The notes: generated by a model from the sequence alone, not told the origin. Shown: positions 46,173 to 55,220, numbered from the stretch's first letter. The stretch: 64,000 nt of DNA from Oscillospiraceae bacterium (GCA_003512525.1 DOQG01000071.1:3033-67032), one strand, 5' to 3'. Numbers and translations: made by a program.

Positions 46173-46188
46173 GTGTAAGGTTTTACAC
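46173..46188 (+). promoter_or_regulatory. Candidate operator of xylB
   Basis: Perfect inverted repeat GTGTAA-GGTT-TTACAC starting about 6 bases after the predicted transcription start. Position and symmetry suit a repressor site; the regulator is not in the window. Confidence 0.45.
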
Positions 46189-46229
46189 GACAAAATTCTA
46201 TGAAGTTTTGAAAAACAAGGAGAACAGAT

Positions 46230-47759
46230 ATGGCATACATACTCGGTGTCGATATAGGAACGTCCGGTACAAAGACTGTACTTTTCAGCGAAGACGGTAC
46301 ACCCGTTGCATCGGCGCTTTACGATTATCCTCTTTACACTCCCTGCAACGGCTATGCCGAGCAGGAGCCCGCAGACTGGTGGAATGCCTGCGTAAACGGT
46401 ATACGTGACGTAGTTGCAAAGAGCGGAGTCCCCGCAGATGAGATAAAGGGCGTAGGTCTTTCGGGTCAGATGCACGGTCTTGTTATGCTGGACAAGGATA
46501 ACAAGGTAATAAGAAAGAGTATTATCTGGTGCGACCAGCGTACAGGCAAGGAAGTGGTTGAGATAACCGAAAAGGTAGGTCATGACAGACTTATCGCTAT
46601 CACAGCTAACCCCGCTATCACAGGCTTTACAGCCGCAAAGATCATGTGGGTAAAGAACAACGAGCCTGAAAATTACGAAAAGTGCCGTCACATTCTGCTC
46701 CCTAAGGACTATATAAGATTTATGCTGACGGGCGAGTTTGCTACCGAAGTTTCCGATGCATCGGGTATGCAGCTTCTTGATATTCCCGGCAGATGCTGGT
46801 CTGACGAGGTACTGACAAAGCTCGGTATCGACAAGTCGCTTCTTGCAAAGGTTTACGAAAGCCCTGAGATAACAGGTACTGTTACAAAGGCGGTAGCACA
46901 GGCTACAGGCCTTAAGGAAGGTACTCCGGTAGTCGGCGGTGCAGGCGATAATGCGGCTGCAGCTGTCGGAACGGGTGTAGTAGAAGACGGTAAGGCTTTC
47001 ACAACTATCGGTTCAAGCGGCGTTGTATTTGCGCATACTTCCGATATATCTATCGACCCCAAGGGCAGAGTACATACATTCTGCTGTGCTGTTCCCGGTT
47101 GCTGGCACGTTATGGGTGTTACTCAGTCCGCAGGTCTGTCACTCAAGTGGTTCAGGGATAACTTTGCATGGAGTGAGATGGAAACAGCCGCTTCTATGGG
47201 TGTTGACCCGTACTACCTTATGGACAAGGAAGCAGACAGTGTACCGATAGGCGCAAACAGACTGCTCTATATGCCTTATCTCAACGGTGAGAGAACACCT
47301 CACCTTGACCCCAACGTAAGAGGTGCATTCGTAGGACTGTCTACAATGCATAAGAAGAAGGATATGCTCAGAGCTGTTATGGAGGGTGTTTCCTATTCAC
47401 TGCGTGACTGTGTTGAGGTTATGCGTGAGATGAATATCAACATTGATGATATGATGGCTTGCGGCGGCGGCGGAACATCACCGCTGTGGCGGCAGATGCT
47501 TGCAGATCTTTATGCCTGCAACGTAAAGACTACAGCAAACAAGGAAGGTCCAGCACTCGGCGTTGCACTTCTTGCGGCTGTAGGCGCAGGTATTTACAGC
47601 TCTGTGCCTGAGGCGTGCAAGGCGGTAATCAAGCCCGAAAAGATACAGGAGCCTATAGCTGAAAACAGTGCCAAGTACGAAAAGGTATATGCGCTTTACA
47701 AGAAGCTGTATCCCGCTATGAAAGCAAACTTTGACGAGCTTGCTTCACTTGATGTTTAA
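46230..47759 (+). CDS. xylB: Xylulokinase
   Basis: 509 residues of the FGGY kinase family. G-V-D-I-G-T-S-G-T-K is the phosphate-1 loop, G-Q-M-H-G-L the substrate motif typical of xylulokinases, and A-C-G-G-G-G-T-S-P-L-W the C-terminal nucleotide motif. It phosphorylates D-xylulose. RBS AAGGAG 46217-46222. With the transaldolase-like gene downstream it forms a pentose utilisation unit. Confidence 0.94.
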   Translation: MAYILGVDIGTSGTKTVLFSEDGTPVASALYDYPLYTPCNGYAEQEPADWWNACVNGIRDVVAKSGVPADEIKGVGLSGQMHGLVMLDKDNKVIRKSIIWCDQRTGKEVVEITEKVGHDRLIAITANPAITGFTAAKIMWVKNNEPENYEKCRHILLPKDYIRFMLTGEFATEVSDASGMQLLDIPGRCWSDEVLTKLGIDKSLLAKVYESPEITGTVTKAVAQATGLKEGTPVVGGAGDNAAAAVGTGVVEDGKAFTTIGSSGVVFAHTSDISIDPKGRVHTFCCAVPGCWHVMGVTQSAGLSLKWFRDNFAWSEMETAASMGVDPYYLMDKEADSVPIGANRLLYMPYLNGERTPHLDPNVRGAFVGLSTMHKKKDMLRAVMEGVSYSLRDCVEVMREMNINIDDMMACGGGGTSPLWRQMLADLYACNVKTTANKEGPALGVALLAAVGAGIYSSVPEACKAVIKPEKIQEPIAENSAKYEKVYALYKKLYPAMKANFDELASLDV

Positions 47760-47852
47760 ATAATATATGTATGTGACGGAAAGCGGCTTTGTGTGTATGC
47801 CGTGTTCCGTATAAATATTATGTTTAGTCCGGTTTACCGGAAAGGAGTAGTT

Positions 47853-48506
47853 ATGAAACTTTTTATCGACACAGCGAACGTTGATGACATCAGACGTGCC
47901 AATGATATGGGCATTATCTGCGGCGTTACAACAAATCCCTCACTTATCGCAAAAGAGGGAAGAGATTTCAAGCAGGTAGTAAAGGAGATCACAGAGATTG
48001 TTGACGGACCTGTTTCCGCCGAAGTAATTTCGCTTGAAGCAGACAAGATGGTTGAGGAGGCTCTTCCTCTTGCCGCAATACACAAAAATATCGTTATAAA
48101 GCTCCCTATGTGCGAAGAGGGTCTTAAGGCTTGCAAGCAGCTCACTGCAAAGGGCATAAAGACAAACGTTACTCTCGTATTCTCAGCCGCTCAGGCGCTT
48201 CTCGCCGCAAGAGCAGGAGCTACATTTGTAAGCCCGTTCCTCGGCAGACTTGACGATATAGGCATGGAAGGCATGAACCTTATCGAAGAGATCGTTGATA
48301 TCTTCAACGCACAGGGTATTGAAACAGAGATCATAGCCGCATCTATCCGTAACCCCATGCATGTTACACAGGCGGCAAGACTCGGTTGTGATATCGCAAC
48401 CGTTCCTATGAACGTTCTTCTCCAGATGCTTAAGCACCCCCTTACCGACAACGGTATAGACAGATTCCTTAAGGACTGGGAAGGTTTCACTTCTAAGCAG
48501 AAGTAA
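47853..48506 (+). CDS. Transaldolase-like protein (fructose-6-phosphate aldolase/TalC family)
   Basis: 217 residues from ATG 47853 (AAAGGAG 47841-47846). M-K-L-F-I-D-T-A-N and G-V-T-T-N-P-S-L start the family; I-V-I-K-L-P-M holds the Schiff-base Lys near residue 85. Small TalC enzymes act as transaldolases or as fructose-6-phosphate aldolases; a transaldolase role fits the xylB context. Confidence 0.9.
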   Translation: MKLFIDTANVDDIRRANDMGIICGVTTNPSLIAKEGRDFKQVVKEITEIVDGPVSAEVISLEADKMVEEALPLAAIHKNIVIKLPMCEEGLKACKQLTAKGIKTNVTLVFSAAQALLAARAGATFVSPFLGRLDDIGMEGMNLIEEIVDIFNAQGIETEIIAASIRNPMHVTQAARLGCDIATVPMNVLLQMLKHPLTDNGIDRFLKDWEGFTSKQK

Positions 48507-48555
48507 TCAGAGCCGCTCAAAAAGCGTGCTTAAAATAACCGAAAGGACAAATGAA

Positions 48556-49812
48556 ATGTACAGTAATTTAGTTGACACGATCGGCTTTCTCAAGGGTATA
48601 GATCCCGATGTTGCTGATGCAATGGACAAGGAGCTTGCCCGTCAGAGAAGAAATCTTGAGCTTATTGCAAGCGAGAATATTGTTTCTCCGGCTGTTATGG
48701 CGGCTATGGGAAGCGTTCTTACGAACAAGTATGCTGAGGGATACCCCGGCAAGCGTTATTACGGTGGATGCGAGGACGTTGATATAGTTGAGAATATCGC
48801 TATTGAACGTGCCTGCAAGCTGTTCGGAGCAAAGTATGCGAATGTACAGGCTCACTCCGGCGCACAGGCTAATACAGCGGTTTATTTTGCACTGCTTAAC
48901 CCCGGTGATACCGTAATGGGTATGAGTCTTGCACACGGCGGACACCTGACACACGGTTCGCCCGTAAATATCTCGGGCAAGTACTTCAACTTCGTGCCAT
49001 ACGGTCTTGACGAGAAAACCGGCAGACTGAATTACGACAATATACTTGCGCTGGCAAAGGAGCATAAGCCTAAGCTTATCGTTGCAGGTGCAAGCGCATA
49101 TCCCAGAGCTATAGATTTTGAAAAGCTCTCGGCTATTGCTAAGGAAGTAGGAGCATATCTCATGGTAGATATGGCTCATATCGCAGGTCTTGTTGCAGGC
49201 GGTCAGCATATGTCACCCGTGCCTTATGCCGATATCGTAACAACGACCACACATAAGACTTTAAGAGGTCCTCGCGGCGGACTTATTCTCACAAACGACG
49301 AGGAGCTTTCAAAGAAGATAAATAAGGCTATATTCCCCGGAACACAGGGCGGTCCTTTAATGCACGTTATCGCCGCAAAGGCAGTTTGCTTCGGAGAGGC
49401 ATTGAAGCCGGAATTTACGGAATATGCAAAGCAGATAGTTAAGAATGCTGCAGTTCTCGCCGATTCGTTGCTTGAAAAGGGATTTGATCTGGTATCCGGC
49501 GGTACGGACAACCACCTTATGCTTGTTGACCTCCAGCCTTTCAACATCACCGGCAAAGAGCTTGAGAAGAAGCTCGATGAGGTATATATCACAGTTAATA
49601 AGAATGCTGTTCCGAACGACCCTCAGAGTCCGTTCGTAACAAGCGGCGTACGTATAGGAACACCTGCTGTTACAACAAGAGGTCTTAAGGAAGACGATAT
49701 GAAGCAGATCGCACAGTGCATCTATCTTACTGCAACCGACTTTGACAACAGCGCAGACAAGGTAAGAGAAACCGTAACGGAAATTTGCAGAAAGTACCCG
49801 CTGTACGAATAA
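48556..49812 (+). CDS. glyA: Serine hydroxymethyltransferase
   Basis: 418 residues from ATG 48556 (GAAAGGA 48541-48547). E-L-I-A-S-E-N near the start, and [14 protein letters not shown] with the PLP Lys. It interconverts serine and glycine and supplies one-carbon units. Confidence 0.97.
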   Translation: MYSNLVDTIGFLKGIDPDVADAMDKELARQRRNLELIASENIVSPAVMAAMGSVLTNKYAEGYPGKRYYGGCEDVDIVENIAIERACKLFGAKYANVQAHSGAQANTAVYFALLNPGDTVMGMSLAHGGHLTHGSPVNISGKYFNFVPYGLDEKTGRLNYDNILALAKEHKPKLIVAGASAYPRAIDFEKLSAIAKEVGAYLMVDMAHIAGLVAGGQHMSPVPYADIVTTTTHKTLRGPRGGLILTNDEELSKKINKAIFPGTQGGPLMHVIAAKAVCFGEALKPEFTEYAKQIVKNAAVLADSLLEKGFDLVSGGTDNHLMLVDLQPFNITGKELEKKLDEVYITVNKNAVPNDPQSPFVTSGVRIGTPAVTTRGLKEDDMKQIAQCIYLTATDFDNSADKVRETVTEICRKYPLYE

Positions 49813-49824
49813 ATTATATTTAAT

Positions 49825-49859
49825 CGAAAACGAGAGATGAAAGCTGTCCCTCGTTTTCG
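49825..49859 (+). terminator. Hairpin between glyA and prs
   Basis: CGAAAACGAG (49825-49834) pairs perfectly with CTCGTTTTCG (49850-49859). No T run follows, so termination is doubtful; it may shield the glyA 3' end. Confidence 0.45.
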
Positions 49860-49897
49860 TGCTGTATAAAATGTTGAAGACAGAAAGGAATTTATAA

Positions 49898-51046
49898 ATG
49901 ACAGCATCAGCAAGAGACATTATTTTTAATCATTCCGAAAGAGTAGCTCCTCTCGGACTTATTGCAATCCCGGGTTCTGAGGAGCTCGGCAGGAAGGTAA
50001 ATGAGTACCTTGTAACATGGTCACAGGAAGCCGGCTATGATTATGATAATTTCCTTATTGAGAATGAGTGCCCCAGGTTTTCTTCCGGTGACGGCAAGGC
50101 TCTTATCAAGAACACCGTAAGAGGCTATGACCTTTACATTATTGCGGATTTTGGCAATTACAGCCTTGAATATCCGCTTTTCGGAAGAATGAACCGTATG
50201 TCGCCCGACGACCACTTCCAGAACCTTAAACGTATCATACAGGCTATCGGAGGTAAGGCTCACCGTATCAGCATAATCACGCCTATCCTTTACGGCGGAA
50301 GACAGCACAGAAGGAATTACAGAGAGTCGCTTGACTGTGCTGTAGCTCTTCAGGAGCTTCAGAATATGGGCGTTTCCAATATCATTGCGTTTGACGCTCA
50401 CGACCCCAGAGTATGCAACGCAGTACCGCTTATGGGCTTTGATAACATTATCCCCACATATCAGGTATTGAAGGCTCTGTTCAAGTATGTCAAGGACTTC
50501 AAGATGGATAAGGATCACTTTATGGTTGTCAGCCCCGATGAGGGTGCTCTCAACAGAAATATGTATTATTCGTCTGTTCTTGGTGTGGACCTTGGTATGT
50601 TCTATAAAAGACGTGACTATTCGCAGGTGGTGAACGGACGCAACCCTATCGTAGCTCACGAATATCTCGGTAACTCTGTTGAGGGTAAAGATGTATTCAT
50701 CGCCGATGATATCATTTCATCCGGTGAATCTATGCTCGATATAGCTATCGAACTCAAAAAGCGAAATGCTAAAAGAATTTTTGCATATGCGACGTATCCT
50801 ATCTTTACAAACGGTCTTGAAGCATTTGACAAGGCTTATGCCGAGGGCAAGATCGACTATGTGTTCGGTACGAACCTTTCCTACAGAACTCCCGAACTTC
50901 TCAGCAGAGAATGGTTCTGCGAGGTTGACGTATCAAAGTATCTGTCATATCTGATTATGGCTCTTAACCACGATATGTCGATCAGCAAGGTTATAGATCC
51001 TCACCAGAAGATAAGCGCTTTACTTGAAAAGCACATGAACGACTGA
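49898..51046 (+). CDS. prs: Ribose-phosphate pyrophosphokinase, long form
   Basis: 382 residues, about 65 longer than the common Prs. I-L-Y-G-G-R-Q-H-R-R is the ATP-site flexible loop, D-A-H-D-P-R the metal motif, and V-F-I-A-D-D-I-I-S-S-G-E-S the PRPP loop. It makes PRPP from ribose 5-phosphate, linking to the pentose genes upstream. The extra length lies mainly at the N-terminus and in the last 60 residues. Confidence 0.9.
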   Translation: MTASARDIIFNHSERVAPLGLIAIPGSEELGRKVNEYLVTWSQEAGYDYDNFLIENECPRFSSGDGKALIKNTVRGYDLYIIADFGNYSLEYPLFGRMNRMSPDDHFQNLKRIIQAIGGKAHRISIITPILYGGRQHRRNYRESLDCAVALQELQNMGVSNIIAFDAHDPRVCNAVPLMGFDNIIPTYQVLKALFKYVKDFKMDKDHFMVVSPDEGALNRNMYYSSVLGVDLGMFYKRRDYSQVVNGRNPIVAHEYLGNSVEGKDVFIADDIISSGESMLDIAIELKKRNAKRIFAYATYPIFTNGLEAFDKAYAEGKIDYVFGTNLSYRTPELLSREWFCEVDVSKYLSYLIMALNHDMSISKVIDPHQKISALLEKHMND

Positions 51047-51067
51047 TAAGGTAATATGGTTATTTCT

Positions 51068-51102
51068 GCCTCCGCTCTGTGACGGGCGGAGGCTTATATT
51101 TT
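51068..51102 (+). terminator. Terminator-like hairpin after prs
   Basis: GCCTCCGC (51068-51075) pairs with GCGGAGGC (51086-51093), 10-base loop, followed by TTATATTTT. Confidence 0.65.
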
Positions 51103-51116
51103 ACAGGAGATAAACT

Positions 51117-52367
51117 ATGCCGTTAGCAGACAGAATACGTCCGTCGACACTTAACGAGGTTGTCGGACAAAGGCACATCTTAGCGCCCGGAAAACCACTC
51201 TATAATATCATCGACAGAGGTAAAATACCGAATATGATATTTTACGGACCGTCGGGTGTCGGCAAGACCACTATAGCAAATATAATAGCAAAGAAAACGA
51301 GTATGAGTCTGTACAGACTTAACGGTACGCAGGCATCTACATCGGATATAAAAGATATTGTAGCAAACCTCGGAACTTTCGGTGCGGCGGGAGGAATACT
51401 GCTGTTTCTTGATGAGATACAGTATCTGAACAAAAAACAACAGCAGACATTGCTTGAATATATTGAAAGCGGTGAGATAACGCTGATAGCGTCTACGACA
51501 GAAAATCCGTATTTCTATGTATATAGCGCAATTCTTTCACGATGCACTGTGTTTGAGTTTAAACAGGTGACGGCAGAGGATATACTCCCGGCGGTTGAAC
51601 GTGCATTCAGGCTTATGAGCGAGGAAATGAACACTGAGTTTGTACTCGAAGACGGTGTGGTACGACATATTGCATACGGCTGCGGAGGAGATGTGCGCAA
51701 AGCGGCCAATACGGTCGAGCTTTGCTGTCTGTCGAGTGAAAATGATACCGTCACTATGGAAACGGCAAAGCTTCTGACACAGAAGAGCAGTATGAATTAT
51801 GACCGTGACGGTGATCAGCATTATGATATCTTATCAGCGCTTCAGAAGTCAATAAGAGGTTCAGACGAAAATGCGGCTCTTCATTATGCGGCACGCTTGC
51901 TGTCGGCGGGGGATCTGACTTCGCTTTGCAGGCGACTGCTTGTTATAGCAAGCGAGGATATCGGGCTTGCTTATCCTATGGCTGTGCCGATAGTCAAGGC
52001 TTGCGTTGACAGTGCATTACAGCTTGGTCTTCCGGAAGCAAGGATACCGCTTGCTGATGCGGTAGTTTTGCTTGCCATATCTCCTAAATCCAACAGTGCA
52101 TATCTCGGCATAAATTCCGCTATGCAGGATATTGAGGATGGTAAGACAGGCGATATACCGCGGCACCTTCAGAATAAGCACTATGACGGAGAGGGCGACG
52201 TGATAAAAGGTCAGCATTATCTGTATCCGCACGACTATCCCAATCATTATGTTGATCAGCAGTATCTGCCAGATGCTATAAAAGACAGGGTTTATTATAC
52301 ATTCGGGGATAATAAATTTGAACAACAGTCAAAAGCCTACCGGGATAATATCAAAGGCAAAAAGTAA
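51117..52367 (+). CDS. rarA: Replication-associated recombination protein A (AAA+ ATPase)
   Basis: 416 residues. Walker A G-P-S-G-V-G-K-T-T near residue 45, Walker B L-F-L-D-E-I-Q, then S-T-T-E-N-P-Y-F. The C-terminal tetramerisation part has the R-H-L-Q-N-K-H-Y motif. MgsA/RarA acts at stalled forks. In Bacillus rarA (yrvN) neighbours the 6S RNA gene bsrA, which bears on the RNA candidate at 53.2-53.3 kb. Confidence 0.95.
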   Translation: MPLADRIRPSTLNEVVGQRHILAPGKPLYNIIDRGKIPNMIFYGPSGVGKTTIANIIAKKTSMSLYRLNGTQASTSDIKDIVANLGTFGAAGGILLFLDEIQYLNKKQQQTLLEYIESGEITLIASTTENPYFYVYSAILSRCTVFEFKQVTAEDILPAVERAFRLMSEEMNTEFVLEDGVVRHIAYGCGGDVRKAANTVELCCLSSENDTVTMETAKLLTQKSSMNYDRDGDQHYDILSALQKSIRGSDENAALHYAARLLSAGDLTSLCRRLLVIASEDIGLAYPMAVPIVKACVDSALQLGLPEARIPLADAVVLLAISPKSNSAYLGINSAMQDIEDGKTGDIPRHLQNKHYDGEGDVIKGQHYLYPHDYPNHYVDQQYLPDAIKDRVYYTFGDNKFEQQSKAYRDNIKGKK

Positions 52368-52386
52368 TAAACAAGCCTGACAGCGG

Positions 52387-52773
52387 TCATTCGTTGTCAG
52401 GCTTGCTTTTGTCTGTAAATTCACTTTTCTTGTCGCCGCTGAACAATTGAGATATGCCGATGTAAAGCAGAAATGCCGCAAACAGCTTTCTGAGAATTTC
52501 AACATCAATAATTCCGGCGACAAAACTTCCCACAGCAGCACAGGGAAGTCCGAGTATCAGATATTTACCGACAAGCTTAAGGTCGATCAGCTTGTTTTTT
52601 ATATGGATTATGAGAGATAGCAGTGCAATGGGCAGAAAAAACAACAGATTTATTCCCTGCGCCAGATCCTGAGGTGTATTTGTAAAGATCGAAAGATACA
52701 CAAGCAGAACAAAACCACCGCCAAGTCCCATTGATGCAGCGGCACCTGTTATAAGACCGACAAAAATATTCAT
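52387..52773 (-). CDS. Half-size TauE/SafE (TSUP) membrane protein, second gene
   Basis: 128 residues with about four hydrophobic segments. G-A-A-A-S-M-G-L-G-G-G-F near the start is the Gly-rich TSUP motif. Full-length TSUP transporters are about 250 residues with a repeated half. Overlaps the preceding half by ATGA, so the two chains are probably made together and form one transporter for a sulfur-type anion or organic acid. Confidence 0.85.
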   Translation of the reverse strand: MNIFVGLITGAAASMGLGGGFVLLVYLSIFTNTPQDLAQGINLLFFLPIALLSLIIHIKNKLIDLKLVGKYLILGLPCAAVGSFVAGIIDVEILRKLFAAFLLYIGISQLFSGDKKSEFTDKSKPDNE

Positions 52774-53117
52774 ATAAGCATCCTCAATGCGCCGGCTATT
52801 ATCAGTATTCCGAACATCTTTTTTATCAGTTTGTCAGGGATTTTCTTAAGCAATACCGCTCCGAGCACTGCGCCGATCAGTCCGTAAGGAATGTATTCCC
52901 ACGCCGCCGTAAAGTCGATTTTGCCGTTTATAAGGTAAACAACTGCCGTGACAAGACTGAGAACGAATATGAGCGCTACCGACGAAGCGTGAGCTTTTTT
53001 AGGTTCTGCGCCGTTTTTTTCAAAGGCAGGAACTGCGACCGTGCCGCCGCCTGAGCCGAAAAGTCCGTTCAGAAAGCCGCAGATAGCGCCGTAAATAAGT
53101 CCGATATATTTATTCAT
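52770..53117 (-). CDS. Half-size TauE/SafE (TSUP) membrane protein, first gene
   Basis: 115 residues from ATG 53117; a longer open frame upstream runs through the structured RNA region and is rejected. G-L-F-G-S-G-G-G-T-V-A-V-P is the TSUP motif of the N-terminal half. About three to four membrane helices. The RBS is weak, and an upstream terminator-like hairpin at 53161-53187 could control expression. Confidence 0.85.
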   Translation of the reverse strand: MNKYIGLIYGAICGFLNGLFGSGGGTVAVPAFEKNGAEPKKAHASSVALIFVLSLVTAVVYLINGKIDFTAAWEYIPYGLIGAVLGAVLLKKIPDKLIKKMFGILIIAGALRMLI

Positions 53118-53156
53118 ATCAGTAGTTTTTGCGTTAATAGTCGGTTTATGCAAATT

Positions 53157-53338
53157 GAAAAGCCGTACTGTTTTTAGCAGTACGGCTGTTATTTTTGAGA
53201 CCACCTTGCCGTGGTATGACGATGAAACCCGCACATAAAAGTACGGTGGGTAACTTTCCCCCGAATGTTTCACGCTCCCTTCGTCCGCAAAGCGGGAGGT
53301 CTGCAATCCGCAAACGGAGAGAAATCCCTATTAAAGAG
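53157..53338 (-). ncRNA. Structured RNA candidate, possibly 6S RNA
   Basis: On the - strand about 180 bases fold as a bulged rod: AGACC-CC with GG-GGTCT, TTGC/GCAA, GACG/CGTC, GTGAAAC/GTTTCAT and an apical CCGTAC/GTGCGG helix with loop TTTTAT, ending in a 10-bp terminator stem (53161-53187) and TTTT. A promoter sits right at the 5' end. Size, rod shape with an internal bubble, and location near rarA suggest 6S RNA. Against this, I see no pairing of the extreme ends. A riboswitch-type leader of the TauE/SafE genes is the main alternative. Confidence 0.45.
53161..53187 (-). terminator. Terminator hairpin of the structured RNA
   Basis: AGCCGTACTG (53161-53170) pairs with CAGTACGGCT (53178-53187), 7-base loop; on the - strand TTTTC follows. 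On the + strand GTTATTTTT follows, so it may also act in that direction. Confidence 0.75.
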
Positions 53339-53344
53339 TGTCGG

Positions 53345-53373
53345 ATCATATGAAATCATACTGAAGCGCACAA
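53345..53373 (-). promoter_or_regulatory. Promoter of the structured RNA candidate
   Basis: - strand -35 TTGTGC (53368-53373), 17-bp spacer, -10 TATGAT (53345-53350). Confidence 0.5.
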
Positions 53374-53390
53374 GGCAGTGTAATAACTGA

Positions 53391-53699
53391 TTATTCGTCT
53401 TCTTCGTCAAGCTCGTCGAAGACTTTGAAAAATTCTTTTGCAACACGATCATATTCTTTATCGTCATCGATCGTTGCAAGATAAACTTCATCGTTCTTGT
53501 TTATTTCTTTGAGGATCACATATACGTCGCTGTCGGCGTTTTCGTCATCTTCTTCGGGAATGACGGCACAATAGTTGCTACCGTCTACTTCAATTCTTCC
53601 GATAAGCTCAAAAGAAACGGTTTCGCCGTTTTCGTCCTCGAGGTCAATGAACTCAGCAGTGTCTAAGTCGTTTTCGGGGATATTTTCGATTTCTGACAT
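53391..53699 (-). CDS. DUF1292 protein (YrzB-like)
   Basis: 102 residues, very acidic. I-D-L-E-D-E-N-G-E-T-V-S-F-E and Y-C-A-V-I-P-E-E-D match DUF1292. Function unknown. RBS AAGGAAGGA on the - strand. Confidence 0.9.
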   Translation of the reverse strand: MSEIENIPENDLDTAEFIDLEDENGETVSFELIGRIEVDGSNYCAVIPEEDDENADSDVYVILKEINKNDEVYLATIDDDKEYDRVAKEFFKVFDELDEEDE

Positions 53700-53776
53700 T
53701 CTTTATTCCTTCCTTTTCCGAGGACCTTGTTCCGGACATTTCGCCTTTCTTTTAAGACCTCTGTTCTTTATTTATA

Positions 53777-53805
53777 ATTTTACACGAAATGCATGGTATT
53801 GTCAA
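53777..53805 (-). promoter_or_regulatory. Sigma-A promoter of the DUF1292 gene
   Basis: - strand -35 TTGACA (53800-53805), 17-bp spacer, -10 TAAAAT (53777-53782). Confidence 0.8.
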
Positions 53806-53980
53806 GAGGTATTTTATGATTTTTTCACAGTGTTATCCTTGATGGTAGAAATTGTCGATTTTCTTTTTGTTAGGTTATTAACACAGCTGAAAATCCTGTT
53901 TTATGTGTAACTTGTGTAACTATGTGACTTATATACAAAACGCAGCTGTGCAATTTGTACAATTTTAAGCTGTAAAACTG

Positions 53981-54009
53981 TTGACATTGTTGTTTTCTTG
54001 TGGTATCAT
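53981..54009 (+). promoter_or_regulatory. Strong promoter of the large RNA tract
   Basis: -35 TTGACA 53981-53986, 17-bp spacer, -10 TATCAT 54004-54009 preceded by TGG (extended -10). Nothing downstream codes for protein for 0.7 kb. Confidence 0.8.
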
Positions 54010-54015
54010 ATAGAC

Positions 54016-54746
54016 AAGGAAAAGGAAAGTTCCCCAGACAGAACAAAACATCTTGGTGCTGACTATTTAACATTATAAAGAGGGTTTTGTTCACCGCTAT
54101 ATACGAGTCGGAAGCGTATATAAATACAGTCGGACAGGAGGCGAGTCCAATGGGTCAAGAAATCAGTGAGTCACAGCAGTCTGTTGAGACTCGCAACATA
54201 AAGTAAGAAGTGAATGGGACGATGATAATACTCATACGGTACTCATCGACACACATAATAAAAGGGTTTTGACCTTATAAATTGCGAGCAAAACAGCTAC
54301 GGTGATATAAAAACCTTATAGCGATTGGAAAATCGCGGATTTCCGCAAAAGCGTTTATTATATAAAGCTTTCAAGGTAATATAGGTAAGGTGATTGAGAT
54401 GTACAGTTTAAGACATTCAAAGAGGCAGTTTTACTGATTAAGAGCTCTGAAGGATGTGTTGCTTATGGTAATATACACTGACTGCTTAATATGGCATCTA
54501 AGATTGGTGCTGAATGAAGAAAGACAGTGAGGTATAGTCCAATGTATTAAATGTACAGGTAGCAGTAGCTACGAAAAATGTAAAAGTCGGTTATAGTTTA
54601 ACGGCAGTAATAACGGGATGAGTTCCGTAAGGATATGCGAAGAACGCATAAAGCGATAATGACTCATAACCGATAAAACATAAGAACAATTAAATATTAA
54701 AAAATTCAGACGGGCTTTGGAGTATGTTTTGCTTCAAAGCCTGTTT
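54016..54746 (+). ncRNA. Large structured noncoding RNA candidate (ornate class, ROOL-like?)
   Basis: About 730 bases with a promoter at one end and an intrinsic terminator at the other and no credible reading frame on either strand. Dense local helices: GAACAAAAC 54041-54049/GTTTTGTTC 54084-54092, TATATACG 54098-54105/CGTATATA 54115-54122, GCGAGTC 54141-54147/GACTCGC 54188-54194, GCGATT 54321-54326/AATCGC 54331-54336, ACGG 54613-54616/CCGT 54625-54628, TATGCG 54634-54639/CGCATA 54645-54650, and TCGGTTAT 54587-54594/ATAACCGA 54666-54673 enclosing the last two. Purine-rich loops abound. Ornate large RNAs of Firmicutes (ROOL about 580 bases, GOLLD about 800) look like this; the family name is an inference. 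Confidence 0.65.
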
Positions 54747-54747
54747 C
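54711..54747 (+). terminator. Terminator of the large RNA
   Basis: A 12-bp stem with two G-U pairs, 54711-54722 with 54732-54743, 9-base loop, followed by TTTCC. Confidence 0.78.
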
Positions 54748-54761
54748 CATTGTGTGCAAAC

Positions 54762-54790
54762 TTGCATTTACCGACAAAAAGTGATATAAT
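54762..54790 (+). promoter_or_regulatory. Promoter of the decayed gene
   Basis: -35 TTGCAT 54762-54767, 17-bp spacer, -10 TATAAT 54785-54790. Confidence 0.65.
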
Positions 54791-54818
54791 CAGAAAAACG
54801 CGATTAAGGAGATTACTA

Positions 54819-55127
54819 TAATAAAATTACCGAAGATATACAGCAAATTCAATTAAAGCGATGTACGAGAAGCTTAACCTTGATGTAGAAACAGTAATGC
54901 TGTAATACGATTATTTTGATGCGTTTTCAAATTTTTATGAGATGTTACCTTTGATAGGCATTATATCACGTTTGAATAACTTTACAAGAACACCGGTAAA
55001 TCGTGGATTTACACCTGTCGAGCTTAATCAACCCGGCAGTGGTCTGTCTGCCGGTAGTGTAGTATTTGAAGAAGATGGCGCATTACCTCTTAATGTTATA
55101 AATTCTGTTCCGTTAAGCGGAATATAA
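54819..55127 (+). pseudogene. Decayed small gene of unknown family
   Basis: A promoter and an RBS (AAGGAG 54806-54811) lead to ATA-ATA where a start codon should be. The first frame reads I-K-L-P-K-I-Y-S-K-F-N then stops; a shifted frame continues K-A-M-Y-E-K-L-N-L-D-V-E-T-V-M-L, TAA (54903-54905), then Y-D-Y-F-D-A-F-S-N-F-Y and on to 55127. The parts read as one protein of about 100 residues broken by start loss, a frameshift and one stop. No family recognised. Confidence 0.55.
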
Positions 55128-55167
55128 TAACAATATTTAAAGCAGACATTAAAGCGTACTGCATATA

Positions 55168-55210
55168 TCAAAAAAGCTGTGGTTTCGTTTGTGAAACCAC
55201 AGCTTTTATT
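55168..55210. terminator. Bidirectional terminator, typA side
   Basis: A perfect 15-bp stem 55172-55186/55193-55207 (AAAAGCTGTGGTTTC arms) with a 6-base loop. It ends in six Ts on the - strand (typA) and TTTTATT on the + strand. Confidence 0.9.
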
Positions 55211-55220
55211 GTGTCCGGTT

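Noticed and set aside
53118..53306. N-terminal extension of the first TauE/SafE gene
   Set aside because: It runs through the structured RNA and its terminator, and the family starts at M-N-K-Y.
54016..54746. RNase P RNA, because of a GGAAAG-type start and ACAGAA
   Set aside because: The other universal RNase P blocks are absent and the tract is too long.
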